Notes: a model not told the origin generated them from the letters alone. DNA of 64,000 nucleotides from Brassica napus (GCF_020379485.1 NC_063446.1:10897597-10961596); one strand, 5' to 3'; shown: positions 29,201-42,750, numbered from the stretch's first letter. Made by a program: numbers and translations.

Positions 29201-32200
29201 AGTATAATAGCTAGCAAGATAATATAAAGCGTGACAATGTCAGCACCTGGAGTAACAGGAGAGTTTGTTATCGAAACAACTGGCTTCCCACTCCTCCCAT
29301 CTACGCGAGTAGGAATCCAGTATAGGACTAGATAAGCCCCCACATCTTCAAGTGATGGAGTATACTTTCTGCAAGAGAAAATCGGATCACTCACACTTAT
29401 CCAAAAGAAGAGAAATCTGAACTCTGAACACATTTTTGGGAAATTTGTTTCTCTTACAATGTTCTAGAACAAGCAATGACCTCTTCACCGGCATAGGATA
29501 TTTCCGTGAGTGCAGATCCATGCAACTTTTCCTTAGTTCTATACCAGATGTACTCTCCATCACCTTCATGCCCTCCGAAATAAATTTTATGAGGTACAAT
29601 CTCCTGGTTCTCATGGCAGTCAGGAATTAAAAGCTCCAACCCCATAGGATTTGCTGTTTACAAGGAAAAAAAGGAGCCAAGATAAGTACATGTACAAAAC
29701 TCAAGTTACAGTGTACACTTTTTAACTTAAAAGGACATTCTACAAAAACTATAGTACATGATTGACATTCTTTCATTTTTTGAAAGACAGCTCACCTGGA
29801 GATATGCTATCAGACCTGATACTCCTAGGACTCCCTTCTGTTCCATCTTCACGAACAGGAGTGTAAACAATTTCAATGCTTTCCCCGACATCCTCCAGGG
29901 ATAGATCCAAAAACTCTGTTCATGGACCATATTGATTAATCTGAAGCACATTAGTAAAGGGGGAAGCAAGAAATCTGAAACGAAAGGTATATAATGGATC
30001 AAGAATTACCATCATTACTCAATAGTTCCTTAACACCATTACGTTTCACCCTTAACCATTCAAGAGAGCAATTTCCCTTTACCCTGCGTTGCAAAAGGTA
30101 AATTTAGTTGTGGAATTTTCCATCCAACAATCACATACATTTTAATTTTAAGACAGTATGAAGTTTACCCTCCAGTATATGATGCAACAAAGCTCAAACG
30201 TTGCCCTTCAATCATTGATCCAAGAAACTCCAGCGACTGACAGGTTGGATGACCTGCGGAGAGATGAGTTTAAGAGATATATATCATCTTACTTACACCA
30301 CTCATCTACTCGTTAATGAAATTTAGTACCCCTTCAGATACTGCAAAGCTTGTAACATATAGGGAGAGAATACTATACCGGCTACAATTGGTCCAGTTAT
30401 ATCAGAAATAACTGTTGGTCCACGAGCCCAGTCATCTCTCACAGGTTCATAAGAAACCGAAATGAAGAATCCGATATCATCTACTGACAGCAGATATGAC
30501 GAAGTAGTAGCACCCTTTATTTCGCTTGGAGTACCACCATCTGAATTAGTCTGCAGAAATTTTACATAAGTTTAAGAGCTACTGGTTAATTCAATGCCAT
30601 GCAGATGTATCGCCAATATAAGGAAGAAAGTGTTCCTTTTGTGTTCCCAAATATCATAAAAGTTAAAAATTTGGTAAGAAGGTCAATACCCGGAACCACT
30701 GGAAAACAGATGCTCCTTCTTCACCACCCCAATATTCTTTTTCTGCAGATAGCACTGTTGTTCCTTCAACAGCAGCTCCAACAATTTGAAGATACACCGC
30801 TCTTGGGTTTCCTAATGACCAACAAAACCACATATAGTAAGTAGGAAGAAAAATGAATAAAAGAAGTATTCATGTTCCTCTTGGTTGCATGCCCTACTCT
30901 ACTTCAAGTCATCTGTGACTCTCAAGTCTATAGTTATAAATAGGATTTCTGCATCTAGATTCTAGATCATGATCACTTTCGGGAAGTTTGCTAAACTAGT
31001 AAGACAACAACAAGACAATCATTACCTGGACGAACACGTTCCTGGCACATGCAAGTTCTTGCCTCTCCCGCAATCCCGTCGTCCCTCACAGGAATACATT
31101 GAAATGAAATGAATCTACCAATAGCTTCTTTAGTAATCGTATACTGAAGAAGCCCAGAGGCTCCAGGTATCAATGTACCAGGGTGATCACTTTCAGTCTG
31201 CGCCCAAAGAAGTAAAGAGCAATACTTTTTTTTGGCAACTATTTTTTTTCTTTTATGAATCATACTGGATTAACAAACTTTTTAAGGAAATAATATGAAG
31301 AGCTAGAACGATACCTTATGATAATGCCATTCGTATATGCTTTTACCTTCATGCCCTCCTATATATCCATAGGATGCTGTCAATATTCCACCCTCGATAT
31401 TGTCTCCAGTAATTGACAAGAAATTCAAGCTGGGGGGAAGGGCTGCGAGTTGTTAAAATCAAAGTTATTAGAACCAATTTTTCATTCCAGGTCAAAGACT
31501 ACAAATTGATCACCTAAACACAATACTTAGAGCATGAAAATACTTGTAACTAGAAAGGTAGGACTTAATATCGAGAAAAAAGTTATAGCTCATGAATAAA
31601 CAATATAAGAAACTAACAGACGATAATTTACGATATATATTATACAGTTATTCCCTTTCACAGCAAATTTGATTTCATTGAGTTCTACTTTTTTTTTTCT
31701 GATCATGCTTCTCAACTCAAAGCTGCATTGTAATGAAATAAGAAAAAAAATGTGTATAACAATTTCAACAAAAACCACAAGACAGGCGACATTTATGACA
31801 TTTTTCATTCACAAGATACGCCAGATTGCATTCACCACCAATATATCCAAGGAAAATACAAGAATACAAAAAAAAAATAACTTACTCTCAACTGCTCTTT
31901 CAGATATTACATACACTGATTCACCGCATTCACCATCAGGTGCCATTGGAGTGTACTTTGAAACTATATAATAGCCCACTGCCCCCAAGGGTATACGGAA
32001 TGACTGGGAAAAAAGCAACATTAACAACATATATAAAAATCTTACCAAATTTTGTTCGATGAGCATTATGCATTGACATACCTTTGCCACTTTTGGTGTG
32101 CTCAATTCTTCAAGATTATTGCCTTCTTCCAGGACAGAGCAACTTGATTTGAACCATTGCACTCTGCTTGAGCCTTCGGTTCCTCCAGTAACAGTACCTG

Positions 32201-35200
32201 TTACAGTGAGCTTACTATTCTCCCTCAGGTCCCCAACTATCTTAACATCTTTCACTTTTGGGGGCGCTGCAGTTACAATAAAAACAACCAAAATGAGCCA
32301 AAAGTGAGGAGAAAAAGTCTAGCAAGTCCGAATTTGCAGTTATGATTTACAAAAGCGTTTCATACCCATTAATGCACTAGAAATATAGGCTAGTTAGCAA
32401 CAGTCAATAAATTATGTTATCAGCAATATAATCCTCCATAAAAAGAAATTTACATTCTGCAAAATCTTAGCATACCTGGCTTGACTACACTGGATAAAGT
32501 TGACAATGGCTCCCCTTCTAGACCTGAAATTTTCTAGGATACGTCAGAATGGTTACGGCCTAACCCTCAATAACTTGAGGCTTTCGTCTAAGTAAGAACC
32601 TGATGGGGGGAAAAAGGAAAGAGAACCAACCCTCGAAATTTGCAGGTATGTACACAAATGTGACATGTCTTCCAACATCTTCCTGGGTCAATGTATACTC
32701 AGATGTTCCAGCCAATATCAACGACAAATCTCTGCGATAAACAATTTCAGCAAAAAAGGATCCAGCTTTATAAAACTGACAGAGGAAGGTGTAGAATGCT
32801 TTAAGCAAACAATGATAAAAAATGAAAAAGACGCTAAAGATCCTGCAGTGGCAACACAGTCAAACACTCATGAAGGTCCACATGCTACTTTCCATATCCA
32901 CGAGGAATGAAACAAACGAGATAATCGACCTATTATAGAGCAAAAAAACAAATATCTACGTGTATAGTTACCCAGTCTCATTGTTCTTCCGTAACCACTG
33001 GAACTTGCTAGGACCTTCCTTGCCTCCAAAATAATCTCCAATCCCCTTTAAGACGCAGCCTTCAACAGCATCTCCAATAATTCGAACATTACTTACAGAT
33101 GGAGGAGCTGCCACCAGGATTCGTAGTTAGTAAACCCAAGATTCAGAAAATTTAACAGACGGCAGGCATTTGATAAACAGACAAATAACAATCATCATAC
33201 TACATGAAGCAGTTTTAGCATGCAAGAAAATGCATTTGAGATAATTTAACTAGGACATATACAAGTCCATAGGAAAGATGAGATAAATAAGATTCTTGCA
33301 AACAGAAACAACTACAATGAGAATCTACTATAAAAAACAAGCAACCACAGAGACCTTTCATCGTTAGTAAAAAAAAATGAAAGAGATGAAAGCAAAGCAA
33401 CACAAATCACAACATTTTTCACATATTGTGACAAAGAAAAGATACTATCTGTGTAGAAGCTTTTCCATTTACCTGCTTTTACGAACTCTGTGTATTTGTA
33501 CTGAGGCTCTCCTCTTGCATTTTCTTCAGTGACTGGTGTGTACATGAAGACCATACTTGATCCCACATCATCTAGAGATAACCTATATTCCTCATCCTCA
33601 GCTCCATCAATCACCATAGGGCTCCCATTCCACTTTCTCCTCAACCAACTGTTTCAAAGATAAATTAATCATGCCTTTTAAATCTAATCATAAGTCTTAC
33701 CAAGAAACTGGAATACACAATTTTTTCGATAGCGGCATGTAACAGAAGGGGAAAGCGGCAAACATGACCCACCTGGTAATACACCTCCCAGGTGTCCCAC
33801 CACACCATGCAACCACTGCTTGTCCTTTGAGAATATTTCCCTCAACTAGTTCCCCATGTAGTTCAAGGCTCACAACTTTTGGTATTCCTTTCCCTGCACA
33901 GCGCTTCACTGTGTTATTTTCTACAGGACGCCAATACAAGAATATGTGCAAGACAGATATTGCCAAACAATGGAAAACTTCCATTTGGCCTATTGTATTA
34001 CTGAAGAAGCATACCTCGTAGAACTGGTGAAGATATGGCAAATATGGATGGATATTCAATCTCTCCAATAATAGGAGTACATTCAATCTTAAGAATTTTC
34101 CCAATGTCTTCATGTTTTGGCCAATAGACCTATAGTTCATTACCGAAAGAATTAGGAAACAGAATCTTTTAGCACACATGCCAATGGAAGTATGGCAAGG
34201 AAGTTTTACCTCATTAGTTGCATCAGGAATAGGGACAAAATTAGAAAGAGATCTGTCTGCCTTAGACCATTGATATCTCAGGACTAATTCTGACTCGGTA
34301 CTTTCCTGAACAATACCAAAGTGAGACTGACAGGGAGATTCTTCAGAAGGTCGGTCAACAGATGCTTCTTTGATAATACAACCAGAAGGCAACGTATCTT
34401 GCCACTTCTCAACCAAGAAGCGAAATGTCGATTCTGTTCACAAGTAGTTGCATGAATTAACATTTAAAAATGATTATATTCTAATATGGAGGTCATCAAG
34501 TTATGAGCTACCATCAAGCCACAATGAAAGATTCTAAAACTCGAATAACTGATTTGGTACCTGCTGCGAGCTCAGACTTGCAGAACTCCCAACCATCTCT
34601 GAGGCAGAGAGCTGTTTGTGGAGGATAACGCTTTGCAATTGCCACTTCCTCACGAGAGAGATCTAAAGAAAATTTCAAGGCCAGAATAGACCTTGTTAAC
34701 ACAAAAAAAGGAACAAATACTATTCCCACAATTCTAAGAAAGCCTACTTTTCTTAAGCTTCATCCAGATTAGCAAAAACAATTAAAACAACCCATTAGCT
34801 GAGTGTTTATATTCATTTGTCTAACAGTTCCTACCTCTTCTCACATACTACTGCTAAGATATCACTCGCCAGTGCATATGATGAGTTAAAACTTAGACTT
34901 GCCAGTCATCTTTCTCACGAAAGGATCAGACTTACGCAAACTACAGGTTATAGATATTATACAAAAGAGTACCTCTGTCATTGAATTTCTTCAAGGAGGG
35001 ACCTACAAGTAGTATGGATGCTGCTTCCAAATGAGGAATCTTCAGCAATGGATTTTCCTCAACCCGCAGATGCTGTAATAGAGAAAACACAAACTAAATT
35101 TACAAACTGCTTATTTGTATATATCAATGGAATAAAATATTCATCCATAACGCCATTACAACAATAATAAGTACTCAAACTGGGCCATTTCAGAACCTTG

Positions 35201-37140
35201 CCATTTACACAGTGAACTGTGATAAAACTGATTCATAGGAGAAAAATTCCCACTGACCAGTTAAACAAGAAATGGTCAAAAATATATACTTAGAGAAATA
35301 AAGAGAGAAACCTCAAGAACTGGTAGATATGGAAAGTCCTTCAGAGTTGTTATTTTGTTCTTACTTGCTGCCAGGACCTGAGAAAAGTCTCTCTGAGATG
35401 TCTAAGAAACTATGAATTGTAAAAATGTATTGTAGACAACCTCAATTATGAAACAGAAGATGTACCTGAAGCCGGGGCTGGCTTGCCATTGCAAGTGACT
35501 TTAATTTGTTTTGAGCAACAGAGAGAAACTAGCATGGGAACAAGAAAGAAAATAGTCGGAAAAAGTCAGTGCATTTATGAAGGGCAAAAGTTTGCTTATT
35601 GCCATATTATATGAATATAAGACTTTGTCCATTTCTATAGATCACCTCTAAGTTCGGAAGTTGAGGCAGACTAGCGAGTGAAGTTATCTGATTTCCAGCA
35701 AGATAAAGTTGCTGCCCAAGTAATACAAGATTTAAAATACTCGTCAGAAAACACTCGTGTATAAATAACTAAAGACATAATGGGAGAGAAAGAAACCTGC
35801 AGCATTTTGCAATTCTCTAGTGGTTCAAATCCGGGCCCTTTGAAATCATTAAAGCTCAAATCTAGAACCTGAGATTAAAGGAAGAAATAGGATCACATCT
35901 GGTGTGTGTGTGTATATATTTGTTGAAAACTAAGAAGCCTTAGGAAATGAATTTACTGACCTTGACTCGATTCAGTATCTCAATACCTTCCAGCTCAGAC
36001 AGGAGGTTGTCTCTTAGATAGACAAACTGGTAAGAAGTAGAAGTAGAGGAAATTAAAATAATCTTCCCTACTCTTATTCAAATCCAAGATTGGCATATCT
36101 ACGCAACCATTTCTGTCCCAAAACGTTGCACTAGAAGTAGAACACTGTGAAATATGAGGTTTACCTCTAAGTTTGGAGACAAGTGTAGCCCACCGGAGGT
36201 TAGACTGCGAATCCTGTGGCCTCTGAGATCCAATCTCTTAAGAAATTAAAGACATCCATCAATTAGTAACAACACAAGTGTCATAACTCATAAGCAATGT
36301 CAAGAATTGAACCTCTTGTATGAAAATATAGTAAGTACAAAGAGGAAAGTGAGTCCTAACCATATCATCACCAGCTTTAACCTCCACCTTTGGAAGAATA
36401 ATGAGCCGTGAATCGCGGCTATCCGGGGTAGCTGTCTTCTTCCGTCCAGAGACGTTGGAACTCCGGTCAAGAGGTGTTGATAACGACTTTGATCTCATAC
36501 CACTAGAAACAGAAGGTGATGATCCCGCGGAGGGAGAAGAAACCTTAGAAACTGTCCTCCCACTTGAGAGAGTAGAATGCGCTCTTCCACTACTGTCAAC
36601 TGATGAAGATGGAGCTCTTTTTGAAGACACAGAGACACTCATTGCTGGTCTAGCAGAAGACTCTGGCTTACTTAAACCAGACTTTGTCGAGCTCCGGCTA
36701 CCTGGCGATACCGGGATAGATTTTTTATTCTCGGGAAGGCTTGGTCTAGACACAGTCTTAGCAGAAAGAGAGCTCCTCTTCAGTTCCGGAAGTGACCGCC
36801 TCACAGGATCAGTAACTGAGGCAGTAGTAGTACTCGTACGTTTTGGCAGAGCCTTAGTGGAACCAGTTGGCTTCTCCGTTACTCCTCCAGTGCTGTTTCT
36901 CCTGATTGTGACAGGGGTAGAGCTTGAGACTCGTAAGGAAGAAGAAGCGGTTGGCTTTATAAGATTCGAACTAATAACTGCTTTCTTTCTAGTAGTAGCA
37001 GCTCTGCTTGAGACCAAAGACGCTGCGGAAACACTCTCTGGACTTCTGCTTCCATCAGCTGCAGCTGCATTGCCCTCTTTGGTTGCCTCTACGGTGATTT
37101 CAATAGCTTCTTCCTCAGCTTTAGATGCTACTTCCTCCAT
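26293..37140 (-). CDS. AIR9: AIR9 microtubule-associated protein
   Basis: This is a large microtubule-binding protein that marks cortical microtubules, the preprophase band and the cortical division site (AT2G34680). Exon 1 (37140-36361) encodes a Ser/Arg/Lys-rich basic domain, the expected microtubule-binding region. Next, 36240 to about 34980 gives leucine-rich repeats, one per short exon (RLDLRGHRIRSL, VLDLSFNDF, QLYLAGNQITSL, VLAASKNKITTL). From about 34430 to 27000 there are roughly ten Ig-like A9 repeats, recognised by recurring YFGGHEGES..WYR and Y-x-P-x-R-x-DG-x-x-G motifs. The last exons carry a conserved tail with VVDSENAVDMVVHSRHLRD and end FNSTSLNSLLKIDA. Many exons; I did not verify every junction. 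The gene is divergent from ACD11, as in Arabidopsis. Confidence 0.9.
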
Positions 37141-37914
37141 TGTGAAATCAATCGAAACTTATAGCAGAAATAAAAGAAAAATCCTGCAAAATCAGAAGAG
37201 ACGCATGATCATCAAAGGTGAGAGACTTTTTTTTATATATAGAGACATGACAAGAGACTTGTGTTTTTTTTTTCATTACACAAATCAACTTCTAGTTTCA
37301 TCGGCCGAGTCCATAAGAAATGTCTGCACACAGCCGAATCGAACCCGGGTCCTCTTAACAGATTGTATCGACTCAAGAACACAAACAACCTAGTTTCTGA
37401 CTTCTTCTAGCTACACTGTCGGTTACTTACTACAACTTTTGGTCATTTTGTGAACAACCAATCAGCAAAAAAAACAACAATAATTTATATAAATTAAAAA
37501 AAAAAACAAAAAAATATTGGGAGATTTTTGTGAGTGAGAAACAGCAGGAAAGTTCATGGTCTCGAAATTAAAATATTTTCAAAAAAAGTTTCTTTATTCA
37601 AACAAATGAACAGAAGAGGAAGAAAAATAATAATACTTACGGCACTAAATAACGAAGCAGGCAGTATAATCAAAACCCCATTTTTCACCGGTGAGTGTTG
37701 GAGCTCCGGCGACTATTCCGGCCGTCTGAAACGTAGGAGACAGACTAATTTTTAAGGCGGAAACGGATAAATGTAGATCTGGAGACGAAGCAGATAGAAC
37801 GTAGCGCTCCTCACTGAGTTTTTTTTTTTATTTAGTTGGGAGCTTTTTCGAGTGGAATAAAGAGAAAGGTTAAAAGCGATTAAATTTGAGAGAAAGCGTG
37901 CTAGAGAGAAAACA

Positions 37915-37920
<6 letters not shown>
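37141..37920 (-). other. AIR9 5' leader with probable intron
   Basis: Sequence upstream of the AIR9 ATG is likely a 5' UTR split by an intron. It contains a SINE-like patch at 37268-37395. A short plus-strand open frame here shows no similarity to a known family. Confidence 0.45.
37268..37395 (-). repeat. Possible tRNA-derived SINE fragment
   Basis: On the minus strand a tRNA-like B box GGTTCGATTC (plus 37336-37345), preceded by ACCCG, is followed about 70 bases later by an A-run (plus-strand T-run at about 37264-37274). This order fits a tRNA-derived SINE with an A tail. No convincing A box or target duplication was found. Confidence 0.3.

Positions 37921-37948
<28 letters not shown>
37919..37948. 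repeat. (GA)n microsatellite near the AIR9 transcription start
   Basis: About 14 perfect GA units with flanking interrupted GA, followed by GAAAGAGATGAAG. On the transcribed (minus) strand this is a (TC)n tract, common in plant 5' UTRs and core promoters. Confidence 0.8.
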
Positions 37949-37949
<1 letters not shown>

Positions 37950-37954
<5 letters not shown>

Positions 37955-39316
37955 TGAAGAACAGTAACAGTGTAGCAGAAGAGTGTGTTTATGTTTTAAC
38001 AAGAATCCAAAATATACACACCCTCTTATTTATCTTTGTTTTCGTAATTTACCCTATTGTTTTGTAAAGTTTTATCCAAGTACCCCTACAATTTTTATTT
38101 CGTTTCAAAATTATTAGAAGTGACCCTTTTTTTCCTCTTGTCCCGTAATGAAATTAGTGTTCGGTTGTGTGAAAAATTATTTTTGTGCTGCATTACTCTT
38201 TACAAATTTAGTCGGTGAAAGTGTACATGGTATATTAGCGAGACGATTGTGGATAATAACTAAATTGTAGGGACTAAAATGAAAAGTAAATTTAAAAAGA
38301 CATTAGAGAACAACTGGTGAGAGAGAAAAGCTTGAAAATTATACAATTAAAATTTGGCGGAAACCGTAAAAGCGGAGTAAATGGCAAGTGGACGTTTTTC
38401 GAAAACTGATGTGTTTGGGCTCAAAGGGTCAAAAATAACACAAATGTATACTATTCCTTTTTTTGCTTGTATTCTTATCCGAAATTATTACTCCTAAATA
38501 TTCTTCAATTAAAATTCTAAATAAGCTCCACCCAATAATGTTAATGTCACTATCTTAAAATAAAATATCTTTCAAAGTGTTCAAAATAATTGCAATCCAC
38601 CTGTTCAGTAATCTAACCATTAAATATAAATATAATCAATCCTCTACCAAAATTTTAAAAGGTTTGTTCATAATATTTCTAGGAAAAAAAAGATCAGACT
38701 GTAAATTCGTTGCGAAACGGCTTACCAACCGAGTCAAGAGTTCGACAGGTCCGACCAACCAGGTCTTTAATTGTAGTAATGGTCATTTAGTTTCGGGCTT
38801 CAGTTTTTTTTTTTTTTTTTTTTTGGTTCGGTTTAGTTTGAAAATTATAGTTCGGGTTGGTTAATAGTAATACATATGATAAACGTATTTCCTGATAAGT
38901 GTCAGTTAATTAATTTCAGTCAATCGGTCCGATTGCTTAAAATGTAGGTCACTTCAAATTTGTCTCGTTAAGGAGTCATCTACCGTAATGAGATTCAAAT
39001 TCAATTTCAGATTAATAAACTTTGCCATTTTCATTTCGGTAAAAAACTTCGGTTAATTCGGTTAATATGTTAGAAAAAAACTTTGGTTCAATTCGGTTTG
39101 GTTCGATTATGATGGCACATTAAAAACTCGGGTGGGGATAATATTATCCAGAAGAAGGATACATATAGATCTGAAAACCAAACGAGTACTACAAAAAAAC
39201 TGATTAGCGAAGAATCTCGTTTTCGAGTCGTCCCGAAGCAAAGGAGATTCCGCGGCAAATCAGATTACCAAATCGAAAACTGAGATCAGGATCAGAAGAA
39301 GAGAGAGAGATCTTCT
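37950..39316. other. AIR9/ACD11 divergent promoter region
   Basis: The AIR9 promoter side is followed by AT-rich spacer. A patch of TTCGGTT / GGTTCGG repeats with a long T-run lies at about 38700-39120, resembling decayed repeats. The last 130 bases are the ACD11 leader. Confidence 0.5.
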
Positions 39317-40621
39317 ATGGCGGATTCGAACGCAGAGAGGCCGCTTCGAAAAATCTCAACCGCTTTCAAAGAACTAGCAGCCACGGTGAGCTCGCCGAGT
39401 CCTGAAGTCCCCGTGGCGCAGTTCTCTCAAGCTTGCTCTCTGGTCTCGCCTCTATTTGGTTGCCTCGGGATCGCCTTCAAGTTCGCCGAGATGGACTATG
39501 TCGCCAAGGTAACGTTGAGAAAGACTTAAAAGAAATAATGTAGCATTTGAGTAGATCACAAAAATATGTAGTTTCGAAATAAATATTTTGTGATAGAAAT
39601 GTAGAGTAGTTGTGAAATGTTGGAATCTATGTTCTGAATTGTACAAAAAAAAAAGGATTGTATCATTGTATGTAGTGTGTGTTTGTCTGAAGGCTTTTAG
39701 CTTCATGAAAATGACGACAGGTTGAAGATCTTGCGAAGGCGTCGAGCTCAGTATCGACATTAGTTGTAATGATGGACAAAGATATCGAAGCAAACTGTGT
39801 AAGGAAAGCTGGTAGTCATACTAGAAACCTCCTGAGGGTGAAGCGTGGTCTTGACATGGTCAGGGCTCTCTTTGTAGAGATTATAGCTTCCGAGTAAGTG
39901 TTTTATCTTCTTCATTCTCTTTTGTGAGTCTCTATTCAAAGTCTAAGTTAGGTCATTCAGATATAAGGTCATTGAAGTGAATAGAAACTGTTGTCCTGTT
40001 GTAGTTTTTCTTTCTATTTGGTCAAGACTCAAGGGAAAGAAATTTTCAATGTGTTTGTCGGTGATACTTGCAGAGGTGATAATTCTCTAAAGGATCCAGC
40101 ATCCAAGTCTTATGCTCAAGTGTTTGCTCCACACCATGGATGGGCTATAAGGAAAGCTGTTGCTCTTGGGATGTACGCTCTTCCCACTAGGTCTCAGCTA
40201 CTTACCATGCTCAATGAGGAAGGTTAGTGCATCAACTCCATTCATTCATATTCTTGTAATGCAGTCCATACTTACTCTTTGTCAAATCCGGTTTTCAAGA
40301 TCATCAACTTTGGAAATAGTAATAGAAATCTCTTTCGAGATTGATGTTGGCTTATGCAGTAGACACATTATGGTTCACTTTGGAGTGGGAATGTGTTAGC
40401 TTTCTATATGCTTAGCTTGGTTTGAGATTTCATTTAGTTTATAGTGATTGCTTACATGTCCAATTAATCAATTTTTTTTTTATAACTCTCTCGTATGTTT
40501 ATGAATCTTTACAGAAGCGGAGGCTAAGATACAAATGCAAAGCTATGTCAATGCATCAGCTCCAGTAATCGCGTATCTTGATAATCTCTTCCTCTCCAAG
40601 CAACTTGGTATCGATTGGTGA
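39317..40621 (+). CDS. ACD11: ACD11 ceramide-1-phosphate transfer protein
   Basis: This glycolipid-transfer-fold protein moves ceramide-1-phosphate between membranes; its loss causes autoimmune cell death in Arabidopsis (AT2G34690). Four exons, 39317-39508, 39721-39893, 40074-40222 and 40515-40621, join in frame to 206 residues, the same length as the Arabidopsis protein. The headgroup-binding residues are visible: Asp in FAEMDYVAK, two Arg in LLRVKRGLDM, and His in FAPHHGWAIRKA. The C-terminus FLSKQLGIDW is intact. It is divergent from AIR9, as in Arabidopsis. The gene appears fully functional. Confidence 0.95.
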
Positions 40622-40897
40622 ACAACCCTGAAGAGTTATTATTATTATCGTTCTTTAACAGTGTCGCATAAAATAACCAATATGGTTCTATCAACTCATG
40701 TAATGACTTCACAAGGACCAAACCAGAGCTATTTGAAAATTGAAACCATTATGAATAAATCTGTGCTATCTCTAGTTTTATTAATCTGTGGAATTTCATT
40801 CTCATCTTCTGGCAAGAACACCACTTGCAATGTATTAATGTGATACAAAGAAATGTTCATTAATATGTAATGGTATCATTGGTATGCTCTAAAGAAC

Positions 40898-42271
40898 TCA
40901 GTTAATGTCCTGATGACATGACAACAAGTTTGCTAGCTTCTTCTTTAGATCTGTTGCAATCTCAGGATTTGATAGGAACATATCCAGCGATTGAACCACT
41001 CCCTTTCTCTCAATCTCTCTGAAAGCTGATGCCACACCTCTCGTGATCACATCTCGACAGGCTATGTCATAAGCATCTACAAGATGAAGTAAGAACTCAA
41101 GTAAAGAGTGAGTGATGTGTGGATACTGAGGTATCGACCATAACATCAAGAGCACAGCAGGTTCAACATTCATAATGCTATCCATTCTTTCGTCAAAGAA
41201 GAGCCAGTCATAAAACAGAGCTAGCTTAACACGTCCTTCGACGTACTGGTTTTGCCTGCACAGTTCAAGAAACCAACCTATAACAGCCCATCTTGGCATG
41301 ATCTCTGACCGGATGATCTCGTTAGTTGGGTGAACAGCACAGCAGATGAACCGGACTATGTCGATCAGAACTGTTTCTTTTTCAGGACCCAAGAGAAACT
41401 TCTTCAAGAACCATACCTGATGCCGCTTATGGCTTCCAAGCTTCACATTCCCAAGCAAAAACCTTAACTGGGTTTCCATCTCTGGAGTTATCCGGAGAAG
41501 GAAGTATCTACTTGAAGTCTTCGACTGGTAAATCTTTGAAACGTCAGAGCACACCAGATCATTCCATATCTCTTTAAATTCGGAGATGTGAACCAGGTCT
41601 TGTAATAACCGGACAAGGTCCCTTCCAATCTTCAAACTCAAATTCAGCTGTTCTTTAAACATTTTGACACAGAATTTGATCTCTAGTCTCTTCACGTTTT
41701 CCAGCTTCGGTATCCCTGAGACCCTACAATGATCCGCTAATAAGCGAAGGAAACTGTAGAGAGCACTAGTCAAGACCAAGGGCGCATCTTCAAGCAAGCA
41801 ATCCCATTTGTCAAGAAACAAGCTCACCAGTTCAAAGCAAAGCCAAACATTCTGCTCCCCATAATCCCCACTTCCAATGCGTCTCAGTAGAGAAACAAGC
41901 AAATCCTCCAGTCCCACACTCGAAACATCAACCATCTCCTTTGTTAACCAAAGCAGCTGAACCTTAGCTGCGTCAACAAGTTTACCGTAGAGTTCAACAA
42001 CGGTTCCAACAAGCAAACTAGTGAAAAACGCATACCCATCAGTGACGAGAGCATGTAAGTGCTTGATGTGGGTTTTAGAGGAACCAGAATCGCATAACGC
42101 GGCATAAAGTATGGCTCTACTGAGCTCAATAAACTCCTGCGGGTCTGGGATATCCTGAGAGAATGGTGGCTGCAACTTCGGCTCTAGACTCTCGAAGGCT
42201 TGACGCAGTGACAGTTCAAGTTGGTTCTCTACTTCGTGTAAGGACGCAACGAAAGGCTTTCCCTTTTCCAT
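40898..42271 (-). CDS. Integrator complex subunit 3 homologue (EMB2739-like), single exon
   Basis: An uninterrupted frame of 457 residues matches the N-terminal helical-repeat region of INTS3. The clearest block is IIRSEIMPRWAVIGWFLELC, followed by KLALFYDWLFF and DSIMNVEPAVLLMLWSIPQYP. In animals INTS3 belongs to the snRNA- and transcription-attenuating Integrator complex and to SOSS repair complexes. The Arabidopsis homologue I recall is AT4G14590 (EMB2739). Nothing similar lies between ACD11 and AT2G34730 in Arabidopsis chromosome 2, so this copy appears to have moved here. No intron, no stop and no downstream A-tract were seen, so a retrocopy is possible but unproven. It converges on ACD11, with 276 bases between stops. 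Confidence 0.85.
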   Translation of the reverse strand: MEKGKPFVASLHEVENQLELSLRQAFESLEPKLQPPFSQDIPDPQEFIELSRAILYAALCDSGSSKTHIKHLHALVTDGYAFFTSLLVGTVVELYGKLVDAAKVQLLWLTKEMVDVSSVGLEDLLVSLLRRIGSGDYGEQNVWLCFELVSLFLDKWDCLLEDAPLVLTSALYSFLRLLADHCRVSGIPKLENVKRLEIKFCVKMFKEQLNLSLKIGRDLVRLLQDLVHISEFKEIWNDLVCSDVSKIYQSKTSSRYFLLRITPEMETQLRFLLGNVKLGSHKRHQVWFLKKFLLGPEKETVLIDIVRFICCAVHPTNEIIRSEIMPRWAVIGWFLELCRQNQYVEGRVKLALFYDWLFFDERMDSIMNVEPAVLLMLWSIPQYPHITHSLLEFLLHLVDAYDIACRDVITRGVASAFREIERKGVVQSLDMFLSNPEIATDLKKKLANLLSCHQDIN

Positions 42272-42750
42272 TATCCAATTTGGAAGGATTCAGCGACTCA
42301 ATGTGGCTAAAGACTTAGACAAGAACGCATAATTGAGAAGACTCCACTAACTCTGAAATAGAAAAGGAAGAAACTTTATAACCTTGGAAACAGAACCAAG
42401 TCTCTAGATTTCATTCGGGCATTTCGTCATACACCTGGTGGACGCGATATGACCTACACGGATAACACTGGTCCAAGTACTTAAGAGTGACTACTCAATG
42501 AAAGAGAGCGACCCGAGAGTGCAAAGAACATCGAACTCGTGATTGACAAGGTACTTATTACATAGCCCAATAAAAATACTGTTTAGTTTACCCCTCGAGG
42601 CAAAGGACCAGATGTTTGTATTGAGTATATAAAACGTTATGTAGCCAGCTATTTTTTTCTCTCTATATAGTGGTAATCTAAATTTTTATGTCATGAGGAT
42701 GGCCAAATGAATTGCAGTAATTGTGGTTTATTTTGAAGAACAATTCATTA
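42272..42750. other. Upstream region of the INTS3-like gene
   Basis: The leader and promoter of the minus-strand gene, then spacer. In Arabidopsis genes AT2G34700 and PHB (AT2G34710) would lie beyond ACD11. I found no homeodomain or other trace of them here. Confidence 0.5.

Noticed and set aside
34750..34980. Possible gap or lost exon in AIR9
   Set aside because: It is a normal intron between LRR-region exons; flanking splice sites and neighbouring exons fit the AIR9 order.
36401..37393. A 330-codon plus-strand open frame
   Set aside because: It is the antisense of AIR9 exon 1, whose Ser/Arg-rich codons leave the opposite strand open; it has no domain or similarity of its own.
37268..37395. 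A full tRNA gene in the AIR9 leader
   Set aside because: Only a B-box-like sequence and A tail were seen. There is no A box or acceptor stem, so at most a SINE fragment is reported.
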